Part shown: positions 10,135 through 18,542 of the stretch, one piece after another
Layout of the letters: each line of letters opens with the position of its first letter
Position numbering within the stretch: the first letter of the stretch is position 1
Assembly (NCBI GenBank): GCA_018434075.1
Contig: JAHDQA010000088.1
Coordinates: forward strand, 1-34,862
Length of the DNA stretch: 34,862 nt
Origin: Tissierellaceae bacterium
Lineage (GTDB): Bacteria > Bacillota > Clostridia > Tissierellales > Tissierellaceae
Reading direction: 5' to 3'
Translations under genes and position numbers: made by a program
Notes under the pieces: model-generated
What the model saw: the letters and a program-made list of their open reading frames with translations, nothing else
The model's database searches: none
Told to the model about the DNA's origin: nothing

Positions 10135-10804
10135 ACCCACCCTTCTCTTCGTCTCTAATAATTCGTCCATTTTCCAGGGCTATAACTCTTTTTCTCATAT
10201 TGTTTACAATTTCCTTCGCATGCGTAGCCATTAAAACGGTTGTCCCCCTATTGTTGATATCCACCAATACTTTCATTATACCATTTGCAGTTTCAGGGTC
10301 AAGATTTCCAGTAGGCTCATCTGCTATAAGCACTGGAGGATTGTTTACAATTGACCTTGCAATAGAAACTCTTTGCTGTTCTCCTCCGGAAAGTTGATCG
10401 GGATAAGAAGAGGCTTTTCTACTCAAGTCCACCATGCTTAGAACTGTTGGAACTCTCCTTCTTATCGCTCTAGGGCTAGCGCCTATTATCTCCATCGCAA
10501 AAGCTACATTTTCATAAACTGTCTTATTAGGCAGCAGCCTAAAGTCTTGAAACACCACTCCTAATTGTCTTCTTATAAAGGGTATCCTCCTATTAGGTAC
10601 TCTTGTTATGTCAGCGCCATTCAAAAATAATTTGCCTCGTGTAATTCCTTCTTCTTTTAAAAGAAGTTTAATTAAAGTTGATTTCCCAGCTCCACTTGAA
10701 CCTACTAAAAATACGAATTCGCCTTTATTTATTTCAATGTTGATGTCATACAAAGCAATAACACCATTCTTATACTCCTTAGAAACATTAACAAATCTAA
10801 TCAA
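10118..10804 (-). CDS. ftsE: Cell division ATP-binding protein FtsE
   Basis: FtsE is the cytoplasmic ATPase partner of FtsX. Walker A GSSGAGKST lies near 36-44, the ABC signature LSGGEQQR near 138 and Walker B VLIADEPTGNLD near 160. The best start is the TTG at 10804. It gives MIRFVNVSKEYKNG, which matches the canonical FtsE N-terminus, and it sits correctly after GAGGTGAT, whereas a GTG at 10813 would lie inside that ribosome site. The product is 228 residues, normal for FtsE. It is first in the ftsE-ftsX-M23 unit. Confidence 0.96.
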   Translation of the reverse strand: MIRFVNVSKEYKNGVIALYDINIEINKGEFVFLVGSSGAGKSTLIKLLLKEEGITRGKLFLNGADITRVPNRRIPFIRRQLGVVFQDFRLLPNKTVYENVAFAMEIIGASPRAIRRRVPTVLSMVDLSRKASSYPDQLSGGEQQRVSIARSIVNNPPVLIADEPTGNLDPETANGIMKVLVDINNRGTTVLMATHAKEIVNNMRKRVIALENGRIIRDEEKGGYGSEA

Positions 10805-10910
10805 ATTTATCACCTCAAAATTCAGTTTCCACTTTTATATTTCATTTTGCTTTCTAATGATATATTATATTATAAATGGAAAGATAAATAAACACTTGAG
10901 GTGATATTCT

Positions 10911-11492
10911 TTGAATAAAAAAATATTGAGAGAACAGATATTGGAAATTAGAAAAAGTTTAAGCATAGAACAAGTCGAAAGTTATAGTGATATGATAATG
11001 AATAGTCTCATAGAATCAAGCTATTATAAAAATGCTATCAATATTATGTGCTATGTCAGCTTCGACAACGAAGTGAATACTCACAATTTTATCAATAAAG
11101 CTATTAAGGATGGCAAAAAAATATCAGTTCCATATATAGACAGTAAAAATAAAATCATGCTTCCATGTTATATAGATAACTTCAATCAATTAGTTCCAGG
11201 ATATTTTGGCATACTATCACCAGATCCTAATAATATAAAATTAGCAGATGAAAAGTCTATCGATTTAGTAATAGTACCTGGAGCGATGTTTGATAAAAAT
11301 GGGTATAGGATCGGCTATGGTGGCGGTTATTATGATAAATTTCTTCCATTACTAAGTGAGGACGCTGTAACTATTGGCCTTGCGTTTAGCTTTCAAGTAA
11401 TTGACAAAGTTCCTACTGAAAAGTATGATATACCTGTTGATTTTATCATCACTGAAAAAGATTTTATAGAATGTGAGGTTAAAAATGCTTAA
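10911..11492 (+). CDS. 5-formyltetrahydrofolate cyclo-ligase (MTHFS)
   Basis: This enzyme converts 5-formyl-THF to 5,10-methenyl-THF using ATP, recycling a dead-end folate in one-carbon metabolism. The 193 residues are typical. The family hallmark GYGGGYYDKFL lies near 136-146, and the N-terminal LREQILEIRKSLS basic helix fits the start. The start is TTG at 10911, spaced correctly after GAGGTGAT; the first in-frame ATG is 27 codons later and would remove that helix. It is the first gene of a plus-strand operon and overlaps the glycosyltransferase gene by 8 bases, so a housekeeping gene leads a glycan cluster. The gene name varies (fau, ygfA, yqgN), so I leave the symbol blank. Confidence 0.93.
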   Translation: MNKKILREQILEIRKSLSIEQVESYSDMIMNSLIESSYYKNAINIMCYVSFDNEVNTHNFINKAIKDGKKISVPYIDSKNKIMLPCYIDNFNQLVPGYFGILSPDPNNIKLADEKSIDLVIVPGAMFDKNGYRIGYGGGYYDKFLPLLSEDAVTIGLAFSFQVIDKVPTEKYDIPVDFIITEKDFIECEVKNA

Positions 11493-12585
11493 TATTGTGC
11501 ATATGTTCAATTACTTAGGGCATGCTGGTACTGAAATATCTGTCTATAATACAATTAACGAAATCAAAGATATAACAAACACTTTAGTAGTTTATTCTAA
11601 AGATGGCCCAGGAAGAAAATTGTTTGAAGAGATTGATATTCCTTTATTACAAATGGAAATGGACAAAACATTTGATATAAAAGCTGCTATAAACTTAAAA
11701 AAAATTTGCGTAGAAAACAGTGTAGATGTTGTACACACTCACTTTTTAAGAGAACACTCTATAGCTGTGCTTTCAAAGTGTTTAGGCAATAAAGTAAAGA
11801 TAATAAACAGTCGACATATGTTTTTTGAGAATAAAAAGTCAGTTATATATCTTAATAAACTCTTATCTTTTAAAACAGATAAGATAATTGCAGTGAGCAA
11901 ATCAGTAGAAGAAAAGCTCATTAAAGAGGGAATTCCTCGTGAAAAAATATCATATATACCAAACGGCATAGATTTAGATAAATGGAAATCTCCGCCAAAA
12001 GAAAATGTCAGAGAAATGTATAATATTGATAAAGATGCCATAGTCATAACTTCTGTGGCAAGATTCAGATGGGAAAAAGGGCATAAATTTTTTATTGATT
12101 CGATAAGAACTTATTTTGAATTAATGGAAAAAGAAAAAGTCAATAAAAAAGTAGTATTCATATTAGTAGGTGATGGAGCTTTATTTGAATCCATAAAAGA
12201 ATATGCTGATGAACTTGGAATAAATGAACATTTAATTTTCACAGGTTTTAAAGATAATATAATTGATTTTTTAAAAGCATCTGACTGTTTCATTTGCCAT
12301 TCACAATATGAGGCGTTTGGCATATCTCTGTTAGAAGCGATGGCTTGTAAACTCCCTGTCATTTCGACTGATAGCGGTGGAACTAAGGAAATAATTGAAG
12401 ATAAATTAAATAATGGCATTTTGGTCCCATATGGTGATAGTGAAAAATTAGCGGAAGAAATGCTAAAACTTACTAAGGATGATGAATTAAGAAATCGTAT
12501 GGGGAAAAACGGCTATGACTCTATTGTAAGTAAATACGATTTAAAATATTTAGCAGAAGAGACTCTAAAAATTTATCTAAAATAG
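11485..12585 (+). CDS. GT4-family glycosyltransferase
   Basis: This is a GT-B fold glycosyltransferase of family 4 that moves a sugar from a nucleotide donor to a lipid or glycan acceptor at the cytoplasmic face. The N-terminal domain starts NIVHMFNYLGHAGTE. The C-terminal donor domain has the E-x7-E pattern within YEAFGISLLEAMACKLPVIS. I use the ATG at 11485 (366 residues), which has GAGG six bases upstream and overlaps the MTHFS stop (ATGCTTAA); a GTG 12 bases earlier is less likely. The donor and acceptor are unknown. The following DUF4330-like pair and O-antigen ligase point to a surface polysaccharide. Confidence 0.92.
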   Translation: MLNIVHMFNYLGHAGTEISVYNTINEIKDITNTLVVYSKDGPGRKLFEEIDIPLLQMEMDKTFDIKAAINLKKICVENSVDVVHTHFLREHSIAVLSKCLGNKVKIINSRHMFFENKKSVIYLNKLLSFKTDKIIAVSKSVEEKLIKEGIPREKISYIPNGIDLDKWKSPPKENVREMYNIDKDAIVITSVARFRWEKGHKFFIDSIRTYFELMEKEKVNKKVVFILVGDGALFESIKEYADELGINEHLIFTGFKDNIIDFLKASDCFICHSQYEAFGISLLEAMACKLPVISTDSGGTKEIIEDKLNNGILVPYGDSEKLAEEMLKLTKDDELRNRMGKNGYDSIVSKYDLKYLAEETLKIYLK

Positions 12586-12596
12586 GAGGAATTCAC

Positions 12597-13085
12597 ATGA
12601 ATAAAAGCGATAAAAAACTTCATAAAAAATTAAATGTCATTGATATAGTGATCGGGATAATCTTAATTGCACTTGTTGTATTTGCATTAAACAAACTTGG
12701 AATAATCGGCGTTAAAGATATCGTTGTGAATGAAGAAAGTAAAATAGAAATCATATTTTTTCAAGAGGAAGTTAATGCCTTCACTGCGGAAAATGTGAAA
12801 ATAGGAGACCCAGCAAGTGAATCTTTGCTAAATGCAAGTTTTGGAAATGTCACTGAAAAGAACGTGGGTCCTTCCATATCTTATGGAAAAGATAAATTCG
12901 GTAGACAAACCACTTCAACTAAAGATGGATATTCATCTATATATATTACGTTGACAGCAAATGGAAAAGTTGGAGACAATGGTGTAGTAATTGGCGGAAG
13001 TACTTATTACATTGGTCAAATAATCAATTTAAAAGTAGGAAGTTCAATATTCTACGGTAGAATAGATGCCGTAAATCAGCTTTAG
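12597..13085 (+). CDS. DUF4330-like membrane-anchored protein, first copy
   Basis: This 162-residue protein has a short Lys-rich cytoplasmic start, one membrane helix at about 15-37 (VIDIVIGIILIALVVFAL) and an extracytoplasmic beta-rich domain. It resembles the DUF4330 family, which has no known function. It aligns along its length with the next gene: shared features are an IEIxF strand, a GDPASESL/DSPVKESI loop, SFGxVT, a GPS turn and a C-terminal YYxGQ-I strand. It has an AGGAGG site and starts 11 bases after the glycosyltransferase stop. A role in assembly or export of the glycan made by this operon is inferred from location only. Confidence 0.85.
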   Translation: MNKSDKKLHKKLNVIDIVIGIILIALVVFALNKLGIIGVKDIVVNEESKIEIIFFQEEVNAFTAENVKIGDPASESLLNASFGNVTEKNVGPSISYGKDKFGRQTTSTKDGYSSIYITLTANGKVGDNGVVIGGSTYYIGQIINLKVGSSIFYGRIDAVNQL

Positions 13086-13095
13086 GAGGTTTGTT

Positions 13096-13572
13096 ATGAG
13101 AAAACACAAATTTACTTGGATAGACTTACTAATCATTATTGTAATTGTATTAGCTGCGGTTAGTGTAAAATCTAAATTCGAAAAAGCGAATGTAGCTACA
13201 AATGAAGTCCAAAAAAAAGATATTGAGATATCTTTTTATATTGAAGCGGTTCCAGAAACAGTACTAAACGGTATACATATAGATAGCCCTGTGAAAGAAT
13301 CAATTCAAGGTTCATCTTTTGGCAAAGTTACCAAAATTGAGAAAGGTCCAAGTGTCGTCTTTGCTAGTGACGATTCTGGAAATGTTGTAGCTTCAGAGAA
13401 GGAAGGGTATATATCATTGACACTGACTATGAAAGCGTCTGGCGAACTAAATCCAAATGGAATATCTCTTGATAAATCTGTCTACTATGTAGGGCAAACA
13501 ATAACTTTATATGCTGGCAATTCAATACTAAAAGATGGCAGAATCTCTTATGTAAACATCTTAAATGAATAA
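13096..13572 (+). CDS. DUF4330-like membrane-anchored protein, second copy
   Basis: This 158-residue paralogue of the preceding protein has the same layout: a basic start (MRKHKFTWIDLL), a membrane helix at about 8-24, and an outside domain beginning near 42 with IEISFYIEAV. The pair share the SFGKVT and YYVGQTI landmarks in register but differ strongly elsewhere, so the duplication is old. The gene lies 10 bases after its paralogue, behind an AGGAGG site, and 15 bases before the O-antigen ligase gene. The two could form a heterodimer. Function is unknown. Confidence 0.85.
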   Translation: MRKHKFTWIDLLIIIVIVLAAVSVKSKFEKANVATNEVQKKDIEISFYIEAVPETVLNGIHIDSPVKESIQGSSFGKVTKIEKGPSVVFASDDSGNVVASEKEGYISLTLTMKASGELNPNGISLDKSVYYVGQTITLYAGNSILKDGRISYVNILNE

Positions 13573-13587
13573 CAAAAGGAGATTTAT

Positions 13588-15006
13588 ATGAAAGATACTC
13601 TTAAAAGGCAATTACAAAATAGCAGATTTATTAATTACTTAACAACTGACACTTCAAAAAATGTAAATTGGGCTAATAGCATTTCATTGAATATCTTAAT
13701 TTATATTATCAGTTTGCCATCTATCCTTATACATTTAGTTTATTCTAAATTGAGTAATGTATTTGACAATAGCTATTTCATCAAGTTTTTCAAATTTATT
13801 GGATCTAATTTACATTATGTAATAGGAGTGTCTATAATTTTTATTTTTACAATTCCAGATCATTTGTGGAGCAATTTATATGCTGTCATATTAATTGCTC
13901 TTATAACAACATTATTTTATTTTAAAAAAGGATTGTCTGAAAATCCTAAGTTGGAACTAGAAAAACTAGATTACTCACTCATTATTTTTTTTCTAACACT
14001 GTTCATAGCAGGGATAGGTTCAGTGTTCCCAAGAGAAAGTTTTAATCAACTTGTTTTCTATATTGCTACTTTCGTATTTATAGCTGTCATAATATTGGAA
14101 GTTAACTCAGAAAAGAAGCTGTTTGATCTTGCGAAATTTATAGCAGTGACTGCTATCCTGACTTCTATTTATGGATTATATCAGTGGAGAATTGTCGGAA
14201 TAGAAGTAAATCCATCGTTAACTGATTTAACTATCAATCAAAATCTAGGAGCAAGGGTTTTTTCAAGTTTTGGAAATCCAAATGTATACGGCGAATTCTT
14301 GGTTTTATCAATTCCGTTTTTCTTTCCGCTCTTTTTAAAAACTAAGAATGTAGTATACAAAATATTAATTGTTTTATCATCGTTGCCTGTTTTATTGATG
14401 TTATTTAAGACTGGTTCAAGATCAGCATGGGTGGCATTTGCAGTTTGCATTTTCATATTCGTTTTCTTATGGAATAAAAAATACATCCCTATTCTGATTG
14501 TCCTTGGACTTGCTGCAATACCATTTCTGCCAAGTTCAATTTACAATAGGTTAATGACAATATTTAATCCAAACGACACATCATTAAAGTACAGACAAAT
14601 GATTATGGGGCCAGCTTTAGTAATGCTCCGAGATTATTGGATCACAGGCGTTGGTTTAGGAAGCAAGACAGTATCCTTAATTTATCAGAGATATAAAAGC
14701 TTCGGTCTGACGACAGTAGCACACACTCACAACTTATTTATTCAGCTATGGCTTGAAGCAGGGATTTTATCGATACTTTCTTTTATCATGTTCATGTTTA
14801 GGCTTGCTAAAAACAGTTACATTAAAATCAATAAATTTAAAAACTCTAAACAATCATTAATCATTTCTGCATCTTTGGCTAGCACACTTGGAATACTGGT
14901 CATGGGTTTAGCTGATTATGTTTGGTTTTACAATCGTATATTTTTAATGTTTTGGATAAATATCAGCATGGTTCTATGCGCATTAAACTTAAAGCAAGGG
15001 CAGTAG
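13588..15006 (+). CDS. O-antigen ligase / Wzy-type polymerase family membrane protein
   Basis: This polytopic membrane protein of 472 residues has roughly ten or more hydrophobic segments and a Wzy_C/WaaL-type domain. The large loop near 330-380 ends in HTHNLFIQLWLEAG beginning at H379, the recognisable family signature. Members join or polymerise lipid-linked oligosaccharides outside the membrane. In a Gram-positive cell the substrate would be a wall or capsular glycan. It is the last gene of the operon from 10911; AAAGGAG precedes the ATG and a terminator overlaps its stop codon. Whether it is a ligase or a polymerase cannot be told from sequence alone. Confidence 0.92.
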   Translation: MKDTLKRQLQNSRFINYLTTDTSKNVNWANSISLNILIYIISLPSILIHLVYSKLSNVFDNSYFIKFFKFIGSNLHYVIGVSIIFIFTIPDHLWSNLYAVILIALITTLFYFKKGLSENPKLELEKLDYSLIIFFLTLFIAGIGSVFPRESFNQLVFYIATFVFIAVIILEVNSEKKLFDLAKFIAVTAILTSIYGLYQWRIVGIEVNPSLTDLTINQNLGARVFSSFGNPNVYGEFLVLSIPFFFPLFLKTKNVVYKILIVLSSLPVLLMLFKTGSRSAWVAFAVCIFIFVFLWNKKYIPILIVLGLAAIPFLPSSIYNRLMTIFNPNDTSLKYRQMIMGPALVMLRDYWITGVGLGSKTVSLIYQRYKSFGLTTVAHTHNLFIQLWLEAGILSILSFIMFMFRLAKNSYIKINKFKNSKQSLIISASLASTLGILVMGLADYVWFYNRIFLMFWINISMVLCALNLKQGQ

Positions 15007-15015
15007 CCCTTGCTT
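14992..15015. terminator. Bidirectional terminator over two convergent stop codons
   Basis: AAGCAAGGGC (14992-15001) pairs perfectly with GCCCTTGCTT (15006-15015) around an AGTA loop. T-rich sequence follows on the plus strand. The hairpin contains the stop of the O-antigen ligase gene and abuts the stop of the aminotransferase gene, so it serves both directions. Confidence 0.8.
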
Positions 15016-16156
15016 ATTTAACCAATTCTTTTTGAATTACATTTACTCCTTTTGATAATTTATCAATGTTAAATTTATACAATGTTCTTTCAATACTCGC
15101 AATTGAAGAAATCAAGTCATGTTTGTCAATATTTCCCATATGCCCTATTCTAAACATTTTTCCCTTAAATGCTCCTAGCCCTGCTGCAACTTGAACTCCC
15201 TCTATAGCTAGAGTATTCCTGAACAATTCGTCTTCAATCCCGTCAGGATAGAGAACATTTGACAATGTATTAGCTCTGTATCTTTCGTCGGCAAGTATCT
15301 TAAATCCAAGCTCTTCCAAAGATTTTTGATAAGCTTTCCCAAATAATTCATGACGATAAATCCTATTTTCGATACCTTCTTCATTTATAAGTCTTATAGA
15401 CTCTTTTAATGCCCAAATCAAGTTCACGCTCGGCGTTGCAAAGTATTTGCTTGGTTCATGCATGATTGGCAACCAATTATTGAAATCTACGAAGTATTCG
15501 CTTATAGCTCCGAGTCTTTCCCTAGCTTTCATGGCTTTCTCATTCGCCCACAAAATAAGCAATCCAGGAGCCACCCCAAATGCTTTTTGTGAAGCCGTAA
15601 ATAATATGTCTATATTCATGTCATTCATGTATTCTTCTTCCCCAGCGGTAGCACAAACTCCATCAACTATATAAATGATCTCAGGGAATTCTCTCAACAT
15701 TTCACCTATACTTTTAATATCAGCTTTTACACCGGTTGAAGTATCGACATGCGTTACTGTAATCGCATTGTAAGCTTTTTTCTTCAAGGTTTCCCTGATT
15801 AAATCTATAGGCACAGATTTACCCCATTCAGCACTTAGGACATCGACATTTATTCCTTTGTTTTTAGCAATATCGATAAATCTATCCCCGAAATAACCAT
15901 GGGATACAACTAATAAATTATCCCCTTTTTTTAACACATTCGCTAAAGACATTTCCATTGCTAAAGTGCCACTGCCAGAAATCACAAAAACTTCACTATC
16001 TGATTTTACAATTCCCTTTAATTCTCGTAAACAATAATTAAAATCATTTACAAAATTCACATCTGAAAACGCAATGGTCTCTCTTCCCATTTGGTCTTGA
16101 ATACTTCTTGATACAGGTGTTGGCCCTGGAATCATCAGTAATTTTTTTGTTTTCAC
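15014..16156 (-). CDS. Class V aminotransferase (alanine-glyoxylate / serine-pyruvate type)
   Basis: This PLP enzyme of the alanine-glyoxylate, serine-glyoxylate or serine-pyruvate aminotransferase group shows the N-terminal PGPTPV motif at 10-15, the SGSGT phosphate-contact region near 60, Asp in YIVDGVCA, and the PLP lysine K191 in TASQKAF. I choose GTG at 16156 (380 residues), preceded by GGGGATG; the longer frame from 16198 adds 14 residues before the conserved start and lacks a ribosome site. It begins 51 bases after the btuD stop, with no terminator seen between, so it may be read from the B12 riboswitch unit. The exact amino donor cannot be assigned. Confidence 0.88.
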   Translation of the reverse strand: MKTKKLLMIPGPTPVSRSIQDQMGRETIAFSDVNFVNDFNYCLRELKGIVKSDSEVFVISGSGTLAMEMSLANVLKKGDNLLVVSHGYFGDRFIDIAKNKGINVDVLSAEWGKSVPIDLIRETLKKKAYNAITVTHVDTSTGVKADIKSIGEMLREFPEIIYIVDGVCATAGEEEYMNDMNIDILFTASQKAFGVAPGLLILWANEKAMKARERLGAISEYFVDFNNWLPIMHEPSKYFATPSVNLIWALKESIRLINEEGIENRIYRHELFGKAYQKSLEELGFKILADERYRANTLSNVLYPDGIEDELFRNTLAIEGVQVAAGLGAFKGKMFRIGHMGNIDKHDLISSIASIERTLYKFNIDKLSKGVNVIQKELVK

Positions 16157-16206
16157 ATAATCATCCCCATGTTTTAATATATACATATATTGTACCATAT
16201 GAGGGG

Positions 16207-17469
16207 TTACTTAGACTTATAATTTTCAATATAATCCATTAACTTGTCAATTGAATTAAAAACTATCATACCTTTTGAAATTAGATCGTTCATTATTTTT
16301 GTTGCAGTTCCATTAGTATAATCTATATTTTTCTCTGAATCTTCATTTAAATAAACAACTTTTTTCCCCTCATTTATAGCTGTAAGTGCCATCTCCAAGT
16401 TTAAAAGATTTCCATGCCCAATCGGAACTTGTGCGATGACAACTATGTCTTTAGTTTTCATTAAATTTAGGTTTCTATTGCTTGTTTCCTCTTTAATTGC
16501 TGAAAATGGCTTTTCCTCAACCATTTCAATTTTTAGACTCTTTGCTAATTGCCAGTCGCTATCCCCTACATTTAAAACTCCAACACTTAGGTCTATTCCT
16601 TCCTTCAAAAGCCTTGACATTATTATTTGCCCACTGCCACCACCTGCTATTAAATGTATGCTGGGCAAAGAAGCATTTTTATCTCTTTTCTTCGGTTCAA
16701 TAGGAGTTATAAACAAAGAATTTGTAAATTTATTCAACTCCACTATCGCTCTCATATTGTATGCATTTTCTATATTGGAAGCCGTCAACACTTCTCCTAC
16801 ATTCCCTGATTTTAATATTTGACCGTCTTTTAGCAATACTAGTTTGTCAGAATATCTACTAGCTAAATTCAAGTCATGCAGGACTGAAATTATTGTTAAA
16901 TTTTGTTTTTTATTTAATTCTTTTAATAACTCCAATACTTCAATCTGATGGTTGATATCTAGATGTGAAGTAGGCTCATCTAATAATATTATCTTAGGAT
17001 CTTGAGCTAATGCTTTAGCTATTAAAGCTCTTTGTCTTTCTCCGCCAGATATCTGTGTTACAAGTCTATCTTTTATCTCTAAAGTGTTAGTTAATGCCAT
17101 CGCCCTGTAAGAAATGTCATAATCATATTTTTGATCGTTTTGAAACCGTTTTTGAAAAGGGTATCTTCCCATGAACACAAGCTCTTCGATGCTAAATTCA
17201 AAGTCTAAAAAAGTATCCTGTGGTACAAAAGATACAATTCTTGCTAATTCCTTTCTTTTATAACTTCTCACGTCTCTGCCATAAATGGAAATTTCCCCAT
17301 CATAGTTTTCATAAATATTGTTGATTAACTTTAATAATGTTGATTTTCCTGCTCCATTTGGTCCAATAATGCTAAGAAATTGACCTTCTTCAACGGTCAA
17401 ATCTATGTTTTTCAATACTTTTAATTTCCCATATCCAAACTCTACATTGTTTAAATTAATAATATTCAT
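16207..17469 (-). CDS. btuD: Cobalamin/iron-complex ABC importer ATPase with an extra C-terminal domain (BtuD-like)
   Basis: Residues 1-250 are a complete FecE/BtuD ATPase: Walker A GPNGAGKST 36-44, Q-loop VPQD 82-85, signature SGGERQR 141-147, Walker B ILLDEPTSHLD 161-171 and switch His H198. Residues about 265-420 are an additional domain that ordinary BtuD (about 250-270 residues) lacks. It starts with HLIAGGGSG (272-280), alternates beta-strands and helices, and looks Rossmann-like. It could bind a nucleotide, a corrinoid or a regulator. The gene lies 10 bases after btuC with a GAGGAAAT site. The cobalamin assignment rests mainly on the upstream riboswitch. Confidence 0.92.
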   Translation of the reverse strand: MNIINLNNVEFGYGKLKVLKNIDLTVEEGQFLSIIGPNGAGKSTLLKLINNIYENYDGEISIYGRDVRSYKRKELARIVSFVPQDTFLDFEFSIEELVFMGRYPFQKRFQNDQKYDYDISYRAMALTNTLEIKDRLVTQISGGERQRALIAKALAQDPKIILLDEPTSHLDINHQIEVLELLKELNKKQNLTIISVLHDLNLASRYSDKLVLLKDGQILKSGNVGEVLTASNIENAYNMRAIVELNKFTNSLFITPIEPKKRDKNASLPSIHLIAGGGSGQIIMSRLLKEGIDLSVGVLNVGDSDWQLAKSLKIEMVEEKPFSAIKEETSNRNLNLMKTKDIVVIAQVPIGHGNLLNLEMALTAINEGKKVVYLNEDSEKNIDYTNGTATKIMNDLISKGMIVFNSIDKLMDYIENYKSK

Positions 17470-17479
17470 ATGTATTTCC

Positions 17480-18529
17480 TCACATCATTTTCTTTTTACT
17501 TCTCAATAAATATATGAAAAACGGTCCACCAAACATCGCAGTAATTATACCTACAGGAATTTCTACTGGAGAAATCAATGTTCTTGAAATAGCATCTGTA
17601 ATTATCATAAATATAGCTCCAACAATGGCAGAACAAGGAAGCAAAATTTTATGGTCCGGTCCAAATATTATTCTGGCTATATGTGGAATTATCAACCCAA
17701 CAAATCCAATTATTCCACTTACAGAAACAACTAATGAAGTGAGCAATGTTCCAAGGACTAGAATTATCCTCTTTGTTCTCTCTACATTCACACCCATGCT
17801 CTTTGCAGTTTCGTCTCCTGTGAGTAATATATTGAGCTCTTTTGAATAATAAATTAGCACAACTATAGTCAACAATATTGGTATAGATAGGCTTTTTACT
17901 GGATTCCATCCCTTTCCAGATAAACTACCCATCGTCCAATATATTATCTTCGACATATCATTAGAATTAACAACCATTAAAAATGACATAATAGCAGTAA
18001 AAAACTGCCCTACTGCAACCCCTGCCAGAAGCAAAGTATTTGTTGACAATTTATTGTTTATTCTGCCTATATTGTACACAATAAATACAGATATAATAGC
18101 TCCAATGAATGCGGCAAAAGTAATGCTTGAAAATCCATATTTAACATATTCAAGATGGTTTATGATAGCTATAGTAGCTCCCAATGCAGCCCCAGATGAG
18201 ACCCCTAGTATATAGGGGTCTGACATAGGGTTTTTTAATAGTCCTTGGAACGATACTCCAGCAACTGACAGACTAGAGCCAACCAATATTCCTAAAATTA
18301 CCCTTGGCAATCTTACGTTCCAGATTATTGCAAATTGAGCATCGGTTATATTTTCTATATTTACATATTTATTTATAATAGGAATTTTTGAAAGAATTAT
18401 TCTGTACACATCTGATGCTTTTATATTTGCGCTGCCGATTGCCGACACGACAGCTACAATTATAGCAAGTAGCACCATTAAGCCAATTATAATGCTAAGT
18501 TTTGACTTTTTCCTATAATTATGTTCCAT
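17480..18529 (-). CDS. btuC: Cobalamin/iron-complex ABC importer permease (BtuC/FecCD family)
   Basis: This 349-residue polytopic permease has about ten membrane helices, as usual for the FecCD family. Conserved landmarks are NVRLPRVILGILVGSSLSVAGVSFQGLLKNP near 70-100, DPYILGVSSGAALGA near 105 and the late GFVGLIIPHIAR segment near 275 that faces the ATPase. The basic N-terminus and the positions of the arginine-rich loops fit an inside start. It lies between btuF (13 bases) and btuD (10 bases), so the three are co-transcribed under the B12 riboswitch. The transported corrinoid is inferred from that switch. Confidence 0.93.
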   Translation of the reverse strand: MEHNYRKKSKLSIIIGLMVLLAIIVAVVSAIGSANIKASDVYRIILSKIPIINKYVNIENITDAQFAIIWNVRLPRVILGILVGSSLSVAGVSFQGLLKNPMSDPYILGVSSGAALGATIAIINHLEYVKYGFSSITFAAFIGAIISVFIVYNIGRINNKLSTNTLLLAGVAVGQFFTAIMSFLMVVNSNDMSKIIYWTMGSLSGKGWNPVKSLSIPILLTIVVLIYYSKELNILLTGDETAKSMGVNVERTKRIILVLGTLLTSLVVSVSGIIGFVGLIIPHIARIIFGPDHKILLPCSAIVGAIFMIITDAISRTLISPVEIPVGIITAMFGGPFFIYLLRSKKKMM

Positions 18530-18542
18530 TTCTATCCCAACT

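Noticed and set aside
10805..10813. GTG at 10813 as the ftsE start
   Set aside because: It lies inside the GAGGTGAT ribosome site; the TTG at 10804 gives the canonical N-terminus.
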